A stretch of 64,000 bases of DNA from Humulus lupulus (lineage: Eukaryota > Streptophyta > Magnoliopsida > Rosales > Cannabaceae). The position numbers and the translations under genes were made by a program. Location: assembly GCF_963169125.1 (NCBI RefSeq), contig NC_084794.1, forward strand, positions 159,575,858 through 159,639,857. Reading direction: 5' to 3'. The notes beneath the pieces are model-generated. The model was not told the origin of the DNA and did no database searches. It saw nothing but the letters and a program-made list of their open reading frames with translations. Of this stretch, positions 11,056-20,765 are shown piece after piece (the stretch's first letter is position 1; each line of letters begins with the position of its first letter).

Positions 11056-11561
11056 TACTCAGTCCCCTAACCTCGTTCTTATTTTGGTTAGGGAATCCAA
11101 GTTCTTAAGCATATAAGTCGGTAAGTATGTTTTTATGGTTTAGTCTTTCCATCTCTTTCATTTCATCTCCTTTCTTTAGACTCACTCTTTCTTATGGTTT
11201 TAGGAGTGTTCCAAAAAGTCCCAACTCAGTCCATTATATCCTGGTAACTTTGGTAAGGAAAATAGGCTAGAATAAATATGTTATGTGCTTATGTTATCTA
11301 TATGTTTTATGTTATTAATGTTTTATGATATGTATATGTGTATGTTTGTAGGCTTGGGCATATGACCCATATGACTAACAAGACCCCAAAAGGGTTATGG
11401 GCATATGACCTACTTAGCTAGTAGGACCCCACTAATCCCATGGGCATATGCTTGTTTAGTCTATGGGACCCCAAGTAATAATGGCCATTATAATAAGTGT
11501 ATGTTATATGTATTATGTTAAGTCTTTATGTTTTCTTATGAAATTATGTATATGACTATGT

Positions 11562-13472
11562 TGTAATGACCCACTAATCTAGACTAATTGGACCATTGTC
11601 GAAACTATACATAAAAACTTACATTTTACGAAAATACCATAATTTATTGAGTAACTTGAAAATAAGAGTTATTTACAAAAAACGAATACTAAGAAGGATT
11701 TTGGGATCCCATTGTCTTTAAAACAAAATAAGATTTAAAATAAAAGACATTACATAATAATGCGGAAAATACATGTAAAACCATAAAAAACATAAAAGGA
11801 GACTACATCCTCGAATCGATAACGCTCGGCCCCTTGACTCCATTCATCATCGATACACATCCTCCCAAGCATCACGAATCTTACCGCCTCTAAGCTTATT
11901 TTCCTGCACATAAACAGAAAGGAGTGAGCCTAATGCCCAGCAAGGAAAAACCTAACACATAGTCATATACACCATTTCATAAGAAAACATAAAGACTTAA
12001 CATAATACATATAACATACACTTATTATAATGGCCATTATTACTTGGGGTCCCATAGACTAAACAAGCATATGCCCATGGGATTAGTGGGGTCCTACTAG
12101 CTAAGTAGGTCATATGCCCATAACCCATTTGGGGTCTTGTTAGTCATATGGGTCATATGCCCAAGCCTACATACTCATATACATATCATAACACTTTTAT
12201 AAACATATAGATAACATAAGCACATAACATATTAATTCTAGCCTATTTTCCTTACCAAAGTTACCGGGATAAAATGGACTGAGTTAGGACCTTTGGAACA
12301 CTCCTAAAACCACAATGAACAAGGGTGAGTCTAAAGAAAGGAGATGAAATGAAAGAGAATAGGAAGACTAAACCATTAAACGAAAATATGCTTACCACCA
12401 CTTAAGTGCTTAAGAACTTGGATTCCCTAACCAAAAATAAGAATAAGGTTAGGGGACTGAGTAGAAGGTTTTGAGAAAAGAAATAACATAGAATACAGAA
12501 AGGACTAGAGTTTTGGGTTTACCTCAAAGATTGCAAGATCAATCTAACATCCACCGAAATACTATAGCACTCTCTTACTTCCCAAGTGTTTGATAAGCTT
12601 ATGATGTTTAAGCTTATAGTTTTTCCCCAAACCAAGTGTTTACACTCTCTCACTCACTTAACACTAGCAGCCTCTGAACTTAGAGCAAATGGTGAATAAT
12701 GGCTGGGTACTAGGTCCTATTTATAGAGTTTGGGAATGAAAATATCTTGATTTTACTTGAATAAAAATAATGGCTTTTTAGGTGAAAATCATTTGAATAA
12801 TCGTTCAGCAGAGGCTGAAGACTCGTTCAGAAGATGCTGGACTGTTGAAGGAGTTTGAATGGCTGAAGGGAAAAGAATTCAAATGAATTTGAAAACATGC
12901 TGGTGGAGGCGATATATCGCCCCCCTATAGGCGATATATCGCCTGGACCTTTGTTCCCGAGGCGACCGTGCATCGATTCGTGTTTTCCGTATCTACGTGC
13001 TGCGACATATCGCCCCCTATAGCTGCGATATATCGGCATACGCAGAATATTTAAACACGAGTTTACACATTTTTAGCTAAGTTTGAATGGACTAAACAGC
13101 CTTGACTAAGCCCTCAACGTGCTCAAAGCTGCTGACTGACCCTATACATTCAAACTTTTACCCTTATTTAATTTAATCCTCAAAAATACTTAATCCTTAA
13201 TTACCATTCAAAACATGTGCTTAAAATCCTATTGGTTGATGTCTAAACCTTATAATATACTAATATAATCCTTAATATCAGTCACATTAATCAAACCTTA
13301 GGTTATACTTAATATTCTTAAACTATAGGTTAAACTTAGAAAATCTATAAGTACTACTATGAGTGTCCAAATAACTCCCGGTCTGAACCAAAAATCCAAG
13401 GTAACAATGATAACACTAAACATACTATAATACTACTAAACAATTAGCTAAGTAAAGTTCTTGGACTCTACA
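11562..13472 (-). mobile_element. 3' LTR of the full-length A element
   Basis: It is 1,911 bp, running TGTAATGACCC to CTTGGACTCTACA. It is the left LTR and therefore the 3' LTR of the minus-strand element. It has one more C than its partner in the palindrome spacer. Confidence 0.96.
12908..13033. repeat. GATATATC palindrome cluster in A LTR (3' LTR of full-length element)
   Basis: Palindromes GGCGATATATCGCC occur at about 12908 and 12931, and TGCGACATATCGCC with TGCGATATATCGG at about 13002-13033. The spacer here has one extra C compared with the other LTR of the same element. The second cluster has GACATATC for GATATATC, shared by both LTRs, so it is a subfamily difference. Confidence 0.95.
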
Positions 13473-13486
13473 ATTCTCCCCTACTA
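13473..13486 (-). other. Polypurine tract of full-length A element
   Basis: On the minus strand the sequence next to the 3' LTR reads TAGTAGGGGAGAAT, a purine run directly abutting the TG of the LTR, as expected for the plus-strand DNA primer. Confidence 0.88.
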
Positions 13487-13508
13487 AAAAGAATTTCGTC
13501 CTCGAAAT

Positions 13509-14630
13509 TTACTTACCAAATAACTCCGGATACCGGCTCTGCATGTCCTCTTCCAACTCCCACGTTGCCTCGCGTTCAGAACTATTGCTCCATAGGACTT
13601 TAACTATAGGAAAGCTCTTGGACCGTAACTGCTTCATCCCCCTATCTAGGATGCTAACCGGTCGTTCCTCGTAACTTAAGTCTTTCTGGAGTGCTATGGT
13701 ATCGTACTTGAGGACGTGAGATGGGTCTGACACATACTTGCGTAACATCGAGATGTGGAAGACGTTGTGACTATCGGCTAGTGCTGGCGGTAGGGCTAGT
13801 CTATACGCAACTGGTCCCACTTTGTCCAATATCTCAAAAGGACCTAAGAATCGGGGACTGAGCTTGCCTTTCTTCCCGAACCGCTTGACACCCTTCATAG
13901 GAGATATCTTCAGGAAGACTTGATCTCCAACTTGGAACTCCACATCGCGTCGCTTGGTATCCGCATAGCTCTTCTGTCGGCTTTGAGCAGCAAGCATACG
14001 CTGTCTAATAAGCGTTACTGCTTCTTGTGCTTGTCTAACAGCTTCGGGCCCTAGAAGCTGCCTTTCTCCTACCTCGTCCCAGTGCAACGGTGATCGACAC
14101 CTTCTTCCATATAGCAACTCATAAGGTGCCATCTCGATCGTCGACTGGTAGCTATTGTTGTACGAGAACTCGATCAGCGGTAAGTACTTGTTCCACGATC
14201 CTCCGAAGTCAAGTACACATGCGCGTAGCATATCCTCTAAAATCTGAATTGTACGCTCTGACTGCCCATCTGTCTGAGGATGGAAAGCTGTACTAAGACT
14301 TAACTTAGTACCCATGGCTTGCTGTAAGCTTCTCCAAAATCTTGACGTAAACACTGATCCTCTATCTGATACTATCGTCTTGGGGATTCCATGCAATCGT
14401 ACAATCTCTTGGATGTAGATGTCTGCATATTGGTCTGCCGTATAAGAAGTCTTAACAGGCAGAAAATGAGCCGACTTGGTTAGTCTATCTATGACTATCC
14501 AAGCAGAATCATGCTGCTTATTTGTCTTTGGCAGACCCGTCACGAAGTCCATGGCTATATCGTCCCACTTCCACTCCGGTATGCTAAGCGGTTGCAATAA
14601 TCCTGCAGGCCGCTGATGCTCCGCCTTCAC
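13509..14630 (-). CDS. pol: Family A integrase core and chromodomain (pol, part after the stop)
   Basis: Integrase inserts the DNA copy into the genome, and the chromodomain is thought to guide it to particular chromatin. The 373 residues hold the D,D-35-E core: Asp28 in AMDFVTGLP, Asp89 in IVSDRGS and Glu125 in TDGQSERT. The GPFEIL..GPVAYRLALP segment typical of Ty3/gypsy C-termini follows. The last 50 or so residues form a chromodomain, with VLWSNSSEREATWELEED and a final YPELFGK. It is in the same frame as the upstream part and directly adjoins it: a TAA stop at 14631-14633 follows the codon for Gln, where family D encodes another residue before VKAEHQ. This reads as one gag-pol frame with a single nonsense change. 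A GTG codon at 14628 is not a credible start. Confidence 0.93.
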   Translation of the reverse strand: MKAEHQRPAGLLQPLSIPEWKWDDIAMDFVTGLPKTNKQHDSAWIVIDRLTKSAHFLPVKTSYTADQYADIYIQEIVRLHGIPKTIVSDRGSVFTSRFWRSLQQAMGTKLSLSTAFHPQTDGQSERTIQILEDMLRACVLDFGGSWNKYLPLIEFSYNNSYQSTIEMAPYELLYGRRCRSPLHWDEVGERQLLGPEAVRQAQEAVTLIRQRMLAAQSRQKSYADTKRRDVEFQVGDQVFLKISPMKGVKRFGKKGKLSPRFLGPFEILDKVGPVAYRLALPPALADSHNVFHISMLRKYVSDPSHVLKYDTIALQKDLSYEERPVSILDRGMKQLRSKSFPIVKVLWSNSSEREATWELEEDMQSRYPELFGK

Positions 14631-17600
14631 TTACTGGCATACCAGACACTTAGATACATACTCCGCTATGTCCTTCTTCATCCCTGGCCACCAATAGACT
14701 GCCTTGATGTCATGAGTCATCTTGGTAGACCCTGGATGAACCGAGTATGGGGTGTTGTGCGCTTCTTCTAGGATCGTCTTCTTAATACTTTGATCGTCTG
14801 GCACACATACCCGATCCTTATATCTCAATAAACCTTGACTGGATATTGAGAAATCTGTAGTCTTGCCTTCTCTGACTGCATCCATGTGCGTTGCTAGTGA
14901 ATCATCATGTCTCTGACCATTCCGTATGTCTTCTAGCATATTCGATTGGATAGACAAGTTAGCCAACTTGCCTACAACCACTTCTATTCCGGCACTGATA
15001 AGCTCCTGCTGTAGTGGCTTTTCTATTCCGGATAAGGCTGCTAAGTTCCCATAACTTTTTCGGCTAAGTGCATCGGCAACTACGTTTGCCTTCCCCGGGT
15101 GGTATAGGATTTCGCAGTCGTAATCCTTTACTAATTCCAACCACCGGCGCTGCCTCATGTTAAGCTCCTTCTGAGTAAAGAAGTATTTTAAACTTTTGTG
15201 GTCCGTATAAATCTCGCACCGTTCTCCGTAAAGATAATGGCGCCAGATTTTTAACGCAAAGACCACCGCTGCCAACTCCATATCGTGAGTTGGATAGCGT
15301 TGTTCATACTCCTTTAACTGACGTGACGCGTAGGCTATCACCTTGTCATTTTGCATCAGTACGCATCCCAATCCTAACTTTGATGCATCACAGTAGACAA
15401 CGAACTTGTCGTTGGGTGTTGGGACACTAAGTACTGGTGTTGAGCAAAGCTTATCCTTAAGCAACTGGAAGCTTTCCTCACACTTATCATTCCAGTTAAA
15501 CTTTTGTTGCTTCCGGGTCAGGTTGGTGAGTGGAGTGGCTATTTTAGAAAAACCCTCTACAAACTTTCTATAGTAACCTGCTAGCCCTAAGAATCTTCTT
15601 ACTTCCGACGCGTTCTTTGGTCTAGGCCAATCTTTCACGGCCTCTACCTTCGATGGATCTACTGCAACTCCATCTTTCGATATGATGTGCCCGAGGAACG
15701 CCACTTGTGAGAGCCAAAACTCGCATTTCTTGAACTTCGCGTAGAGTTGGTGCTCCTTCAATCGCGTCAAAATTATCCTCAAGTGTTCCTCGTGCTCCAC
15801 TTCATCCTTGGAGTAAATTAAAATGTCGTCGATGAACACAACGACGAATTTATCCAAGTAGTCCTTGAAGACCCTATTCATTAAGTCCATAAACGCGGCT
15901 GGCGCGTTAGTAAGACCAAAAGACATAACCAAGAACTCGTAATGTCCATAACGAGTCCTAAAGGCTGTCTTAGGAATATCTTCCCCCTTTATCTTGAGCT
16001 GATGATACCCGGACCGTAAATCGATCTTAGAGAATACAGTCGCGCCTCGGAGTTGATCAAACAAATCATCAATCCGAGGTAGCGGGTATTTGTTCTTAAT
16101 CGTTACTTTATTCAGCTCACGGTAGTCTATGCACATGCGCATACTTCCGTCCTTCTTTTTCATGAATAGTACCGGAGCTCCCCATGGTGAATGGCTTGGC
16201 CTAATGAAACCCAAGTCTAGGAGTTCTTGTAGCTGCGTCTTTAACTCCTTGAGTTCCGTAGGTGCCATCCGGTATGGTGCCTTAGAGATAGGCTCGGTGC
16301 CCGGTACTAATTCTATCGTGAAGTCTATTTCTCTAGTTGGCGGCAATCCTGGCAAGTCATCGGGGAAAACTTCTGGAAATTCTTGTATGACTCGAACATC
16401 TCCAACTTTGAGTGATGTCTCCTTCTCCACATTCGTGATGTTGGCTAAGAATGCTTGACATCCTTTCTCCATCATTCTCTGAGCTTTGAGAGATGATACT
16501 AACGGTGTGCGTAGTCCTGAAGCTTGTCCCATGAAGCACAGTTTCTGGCCGTCAGGAGTATCGAATGTCACCTTCTTGCATCTGCAGTCGATCGTTGCGC
16601 CATGCCGTGCTAGCCAATCCATGCCTAGTATGACGTCGAAGTCTTTGATCACCAGCTCTATCAGGTCTCCTTCTAGTTCCTTGTCCTCAATCTTGATTGG
16701 TACGCCTCGTACAATTCGTGATGATAGAACTACTTTGCCCGAAGGCAACTCGGTTGCAAACCTAGTTCTAAATCTTTCACTAGGTTTGTCTAGTTTATCT
16801 ATCATTCCTAACGAAATATACGAATGGGTGGCTCCCGAATCAAATAATACATGACATAATTTATTGAGGATGGAAACCTGACCTGTGACCACCTTGTTGC
16901 TAGCATCCGCCTCTCCTTGGGTTAAAGCAAAAACCCGAGCAGGAACCATCTTTTCGTCCTTCTTTCCTTCCGGCTTTTGCTGAGGACAGTCTCTTTTACG
17001 ATGCCCTTCTTGACCACAGTTGAAACACTCCTTGGTGTTGGCACGGCATTCTCCGGGGTGCTTCTTCTGACATTTGGCACATGGCGGGTATTCCACGTAG
17101 CCCGACCTATTTCCCCCATTACTTGGTCGTGCCCTTTTATTGTTGTCGGCTTGCTTGTTGTCAGGATGCCTTCTTTTCTGTCCGTTACCGTTGTTGTTGG
17201 ACTGACTGTTGCTGGACTGATTGTTGTTCCGACTGGCCTGAGGTTGGCTCTGCTGCCTAGGTTCCGGCTTGCTGGCTTCTTCTTTGCTCACGTTGGCTTG
17301 CAACCTTTCTACTTCAATTGCCGTCTCAAGAACGTCGGCATATGAAGTGTTTCCCGGGTTTGCTAGTTTAACCCCCATCTCGATCTTCGGGCGAAGTCCT
17401 CTAACAAACTTGTTCACCCTTAGATAGTCGGTTGGAACCAACTCTGCTGCGAACTTCGCTAAGCGATCGAACTGACGAGCATATTCCGCCACTGTTAAAT
17501 TCCCTTGCTTCAGATTGGTGAACTCCTCAACTCTCGTAGCAAGCACTGCTGAATTGTAGTACTTCTTGTGGAAGAGCTCCACAAATCGGGTCCACGTCAT

Positions 17601-18143
17601 GGTGGCAGCATCGTGGGATTGCTGGACCAAGTCCCACCATATCCTGGCATCTTTCTTGAGCAAAGATGAGACGCAGGATATGCGGTCTGCATTACTAAGG
17701 TTCATGTGGGCTAGGATCGGCTCCACATTCCTTAGCCATTCTTCTGCTTCAAAGGGGTCCGTAGTCCCTTCGAAGTTCGGAGCGTGCTGCTTGCGGAACC
17801 TCTCGTACACTGGCTCCATGTGCTGAACAGGATAAGGAGCGTAGTTCGTCATAGGCCATCCCCCATACGGACCAACTTGTTGGGGTGCTGGGGCCATTGG
17901 CTGAGGCTGCGGCTGCGGCTGTGGTGGAGGCTGAGATTGAGCCTGTTGGCGTTGTTGCTGCAGAAGTTCCTCGACTTGCTGTCGCAGTCTGGCAATCTCT
18001 GCAGTGTTGTCAGCTGGCTGTGCCGGCGCGTTGCGGCGAGCAGTAACACGTACTCTCCTTCGGTGAACGGTAGGGACCGCATTGGTCGCTGGAACATCGT
18101 TGGAAGCGTTCCCGTTGGTGCGAGCAGATCTTCGGAGAGACAT
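14631..18143 (-). CDS. gag-pol: Family A gag-protease-RT-RNase H-integrase N-terminus
   Basis: This 1,170-residue polyprotein supplies particle, maturation and reverse-transcription functions. Order: N-terminal basic and Gln/Pro-rich segment (1-100), gag core (about 110-285, with [10 protein letters not shown] and IWWD), zinc knuckle [14 protein letters not shown] at 373-386, preceded by a CAKC..H..C cluster at 355-366, aspartic protease DSGATHSY (Asp435), RT with FIDDILIYS (Asp772/773), RNase H with Asp919 and the TDHKSL motif at 980, and the integrase zinc finger His1129, His1136, Cys1166, Cys1169. Translation starts at 18143 ([11 protein letters not shown]), the first Met in frame after the leader. 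The frame ends in a TAA right after the HHCC finger, cutting off the integrase core that follows in frame. No other break is seen. It lies 523 bp downstream of the extra ORF. Confidence 0.96.
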   Translation of the reverse strand: MSLRRSARTNGNASNDVPATNAVPTVHRRRVRVTARRNAPAQPADNTAEIARLRQQVEELLQQQRQQAQSQPPPQPQPQPQPMAPAPQQVGPYGGWPMTNYAPYPVQHMEPVYERFRKQHAPNFEGTTDPFEAEEWLRNVEPILAHMNLSNADRISCVSSLLKKDARIWWDLVQQSHDAATMTWTRFVELFHKKYYNSAVLATRVEEFTNLKQGNLTVAEYARQFDRLAKFAAELVPTDYLRVNKFVRGLRPKIEMGVKLANPGNTSYADVLETAIEVERLQANVSKEEASKPEPRQQSQPQASRNNNQSSNSQSNNNGNGQKRRHPDNKQADNNKRARPSNGGNRSGYVEYPPCAKCQKKHPGECRANTKECFNCGQEGHRKRDCPQQKPEGKKDEKMVPARVFALTQGEADASNKVVTGQVSILNKLCHVLFDSGATHSYISLGMIDKLDKPSERFRTRFATELPSGKVVLSSRIVRGVPIKIEDKELEGDLIELVIKDFDVILGMDWLARHGATIDCRCKKVTFDTPDGQKLCFMGQASGLRTPLVSSLKAQRMMEKGCQAFLANITNVEKETSLKVGDVRVIQEFPEVFPDDLPGLPPTREIDFTIELVPGTEPISKAPYRMAPTELKELKTQLQELLDLGFIRPSHSPWGAPVLFMKKKDGSMRMCIDYRELNKVTIKNKYPLPRIDDLFDQLRGATVFSKIDLRSGYHQLKIKGEDIPKTAFRTRYGHYEFLVMSFGLTNAPAAFMDLMNRVFKDYLDKFVVVFIDDILIYSKDEVEHEEHLRIILTRLKEHQLYAKFKKCEFWLSQVAFLGHIISKDGVAVDPSKVEAVKDWPRPKNASEVRRFLGLAGYYRKFVEGFSKIATPLTNLTRKQQKFNWNDKCEESFQLLKDKLCSTPVLSVPTPNDKFVVYCDASKLGLGCVLMQNDKVIAYASRQLKEYEQRYPTHDMELAAVVFALKIWRHYLYGERCEIYTDHKSLKYFFTQKELNMRQRRWLELVKDYDCEILYHPGKANVVADALSRKSYGNLAALSGIEKPLQQELISAGIEVVVGKLANLSIQSNMLEDIRNGQRHDDSLATHMDAVREGKTTDFSISSQGLLRYKDRVCVPDDQSIKKTILEEAHNTPYSVHPGSTKMTHDIKAVYWWPGMKKDIAEYVSKCLVCQ

Positions 18144-18666
18144 CGTAGCAGAGTTCTAACAGTTAAAAGAAACATGTTAGAACTTTTTCCTAATAGGCTC
18201 TAAGGCAAAACTTATTCTAAAACAAACATATCTCGGACCTATTTATTATGACTTTTTATGAAAAATTATATAGGTCTTTATTTATTATTAGAGTGGGTTT
18301 CTATACTTAGAAAAACAAGTCATATTTATTTTCTAAGTGTGTTTCTAATCATCCTATATGACTTAATTCTCAGGCTCGAAACTTATCTTTGTTCCAAGGT
18401 TAACCATATTGAGGGAGGGCTGGGATCAGTAAAATCGTTCCCACTACTAAGGCCCCCTAACTCTCAACAAGGAAACCAGGTTCATTGATTCGTATCCACC
18501 CTCACCGAACTCAGTCATTATTCATTTTATTTAGTATTTATTATGATTGTGAAAAAAATTCAAACTCACACATGATATTCAAATAGCATGTTTATTCATT
18601 TGGAAAACAATTTCACTTATTACAATCATAACATAAAAGTAAATAAAACAAATAAAAACTACTAAT
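18144..18666 (-). other. Spacer between the extra ORF and gag in element A
   Basis: It is non-coding on both strands as far as I can see, AT-rich, with several stop codons in the sense frames. It could hold an internal splice or translation signal that gives access to gag, but none stands out. Confidence 0.6.
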
Positions 18667-19155
18667 CTAAAAATCGGGATCTTCTACATCCGATCCGTCA
18701 TCTAACATATCATCATCTATAGCCTCATAGTCATCATTATCATGAGCATCAAAATGCCCTCTAGGAAGGTTTGTGAGAATCCTATTCTTTTGCTCCTTGG
18801 TGAATTGAAATTCAAATTTTGCGGTGAACCTAACTAAGAGGAAATAGTATCTCATTGCTAATGGTGATTCATCCTCATCATTCATTTCTTCCCATATTTC
18901 TTCTAAGGCTGCTATTACAGGATGGAAATCTTTAAACAACCTAATCACTAATACATATTGTTCTGTTGATCTTAGCATTATTTGTTTAGCCTCTTGAAGG
19001 CCACCTATTGCTTGGTGAAACAAAAGCAACCTTCGTGTAATCCTTTCTAAGGCTCCTACGGTGTTTCTTGGCTCCCTTATTCTTTTTAAGGCCTTAATGG
19101 CTCGGATATCTTGGTAGGTTAAAGCTCCATTCATTTTTAACTGAAACATAAACAC
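18667..19155 (-). CDS. Unrecognised 162-codon ORF between primer-binding site and gag of element A
   Basis: The frame is in the sense direction of the element, about 125 bp after the primer-binding site. The likeliest start is Met at 19134 (MNGALTYQDIR), with an upstream in-frame Met at 19155. Visible features: a Lys/Arg-rich N-terminal third (IRAIKALKRIREPRN, RITRRLLL), a central helix-rich amphipathic region with EEIWEEMNDEDESPL, an aromatic stretch (RYYFLLVRFTAKFEFQF), and a very acidic tail with DDDMLDDGSDVEDPDF. No signal peptide, transmembrane segment, zinc finger or catalytic motif is evident. I do not recognise the family. Extra ORFs before or after gag-pol are known in some plant gypsy lineages such as Ogre/Tat. 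Whether this one is conserved in relatives cannot be judged here, because no other A copy in the window keeps its internal region. Confidence 0.65.
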   Translation of the reverse strand: MFMFQLKMNGALTYQDIRAIKALKRIREPRNTVGALERITRRLLLFHQAIGGLQEAKQIMLRSTEQYVLVIRLFKDFHPVIAALEEIWEEMNDEDESPLAMRYYFLLVRFTAKFEFQFTKEQKNRILTNLPRGHFDAHDNDDYEAIDDDMLDDGSDVEDPDF

Positions 19156-19281
19156 TAAAGTTGTTAGCTATACACATAGACAAAGTAACTTGTAACTTGT
19201 AACTTAAACACTTACTTGGCGGTCCGATTCGGAGCTTTGAGCATGTGTATCGAGGAGAACTTCATGCGAAGGAACCGTTTT

Positions 19282-19292
19282 CTCTGATACCA
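19282..19292 (-). other. Primer-binding site of full-length A element
   Basis: The minus strand reads TGGTATCAGAG, complementary to initiator tRNA-Met, two bases inside the 5' LTR edge at 19295. Confidence 0.93.
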
Positions 19293-20449
19293 ACTGTAAT
19301 GACCCACTAATCTAGACTAATTGGACCATTGTCGAAACTATACATAAAAACTTACATTTTACGAAAATACCATAATTTATTGAGTAACTTGAAAATAAGA
19401 GTTATTTACAAAAAACGAATACTAAGAAGGATTTTGGGATCCCATTGTCTTTAAAACAAAATAAGATTTAAAATAAAAGACATTACATAATAATGCGGAA
19501 AATACATGTAAAACCATAAAAAACATAAAAGGAGACTACATCCTCGAATCGATAACGCTCGGCCCCTTGACTCCATTCATCATCGATACACATCCTCCCA
19601 AGCATCACGAATCTTACCGCCTCTAAGCTTATTTTCCTGCACATAAACAGAAAGGAGTGAGCCTAATGCCCAGCAAGGAAAAACCTAACACATAGTCATA
19701 TACACCATTTCATAAGAAAACATAAAGACTTAACATAATACATATAACATACACTTATTATAATGGCCATTATTACTTGGGGTCCCATAGACTAAACAAG
19801 CATATGCCCATGGGATTAGTGGGGTCCTACTAGCTAAGTAGGTCATATGCCCATAACCCATTTGGGGTCTTGTTAGTCATATGGGTCATATGCCCAAGCC
19901 TACATACTCATATACATATCATAACACTTTTATAAACATATAGATAACATAAGCACATTACATATTAATTCTAGCCTATTTTCCTTACCAAAGTTACCGG
20001 GATAAAATGGACTGAGTTAGGACCTTTGGAACACTCCTAAAACCACAATGAACAAGGGTGAGTCTAAAGAAAGGAGATGAAATGAAAGAGAATAGGAAGA
20101 CTAAACCATTAAACGAAAATATGCTTACCACCACTTAAGTGCTTAAGAACTTGGATTCCCTAACCAAAAATAAGAATAAGGTTAGGGAACTGAGTAGAAG
20201 GTTTTGAGAAAAGAAATAACATAGAATACAGAAAGGACTAGAGTTTTGGGTTTACCTCAAAGATTGCAAGATCAATCTAACATCCACCGAAATACTATAG
20301 CACTCTCTTACTTCCCAAGTGTTTGATAAGCTTATGATGTTTAAGCTTATAGTTTTTCCCCAAACCAAGTGTTTACACTCTCTCACTCACTTAACACTAG
20401 CAGCCTCTGAACTTAGAGCAAATGGTGAATAATGGCTGGGTACTAGGTC

Positions 20450-20462
20450 CTATTTATAGAGT
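20450..20462 (-). promoter_or_regulatory. TATA box of the A LTR promoter
   Basis: The minus strand reads TCTATAAATAGGA, a near-perfect plant TATA box present at the same place in every A LTR. Transcription probably starts about 25-35 bp downstream, near 20420, which would define the U3/R boundary. The start site is inferred. Confidence 0.75.
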
Positions 20463-20639
20463 TTGGGAATGAAAATATCTTGATTTTACTTGAATAAAAA
20501 TAATGGCTTTTTAGGTGAAAATCATTTGAATAATCGTTCAGCAGAGGCTGAAGACTCGTTCAGAAGATGCTGGACTGTTGAAGGAGTTTGAATGGCTGAA
20601 GGGAAAAGAATTCAAATGAATTTGAAAACATGCTGGTGG

Positions 20640-20765
20640 AGGCGATATATCGCCCCCTATAGGCGATATATCGCCTGGACCTTTGTTCCCGAGGCGACCG
20701 TGCATCGATTCGTGTTTTCCGTATCTACGTGCTGCGACATATCGCCCCCTATAGCTGCGATATAT
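20640..20765. repeat. GATATATC palindrome cluster in A LTR (5' LTR of full-length element)
   Basis: It has the same arrangement as at 12908-13033, about 180-310 bp upstream of the TATA box in the transcription direction. Confidence 0.95.

Noticed and set aside
5770..13033. Palindromic repeats considered as a CRISPR-like array or a MITE terminal repeat.
   Set aside because: There are only two pairs per LTR, with constant spacers, always at the same LTR position and never flanked by own TSDs. The DNA is plant nuclear.
16129..17345. Several ORFs of more than 100 codons on the plus strand opposite the A polyprotein.
   Set aside because: They are antisense shadows of the gag-pol frame, which has clear domains on the minus strand.
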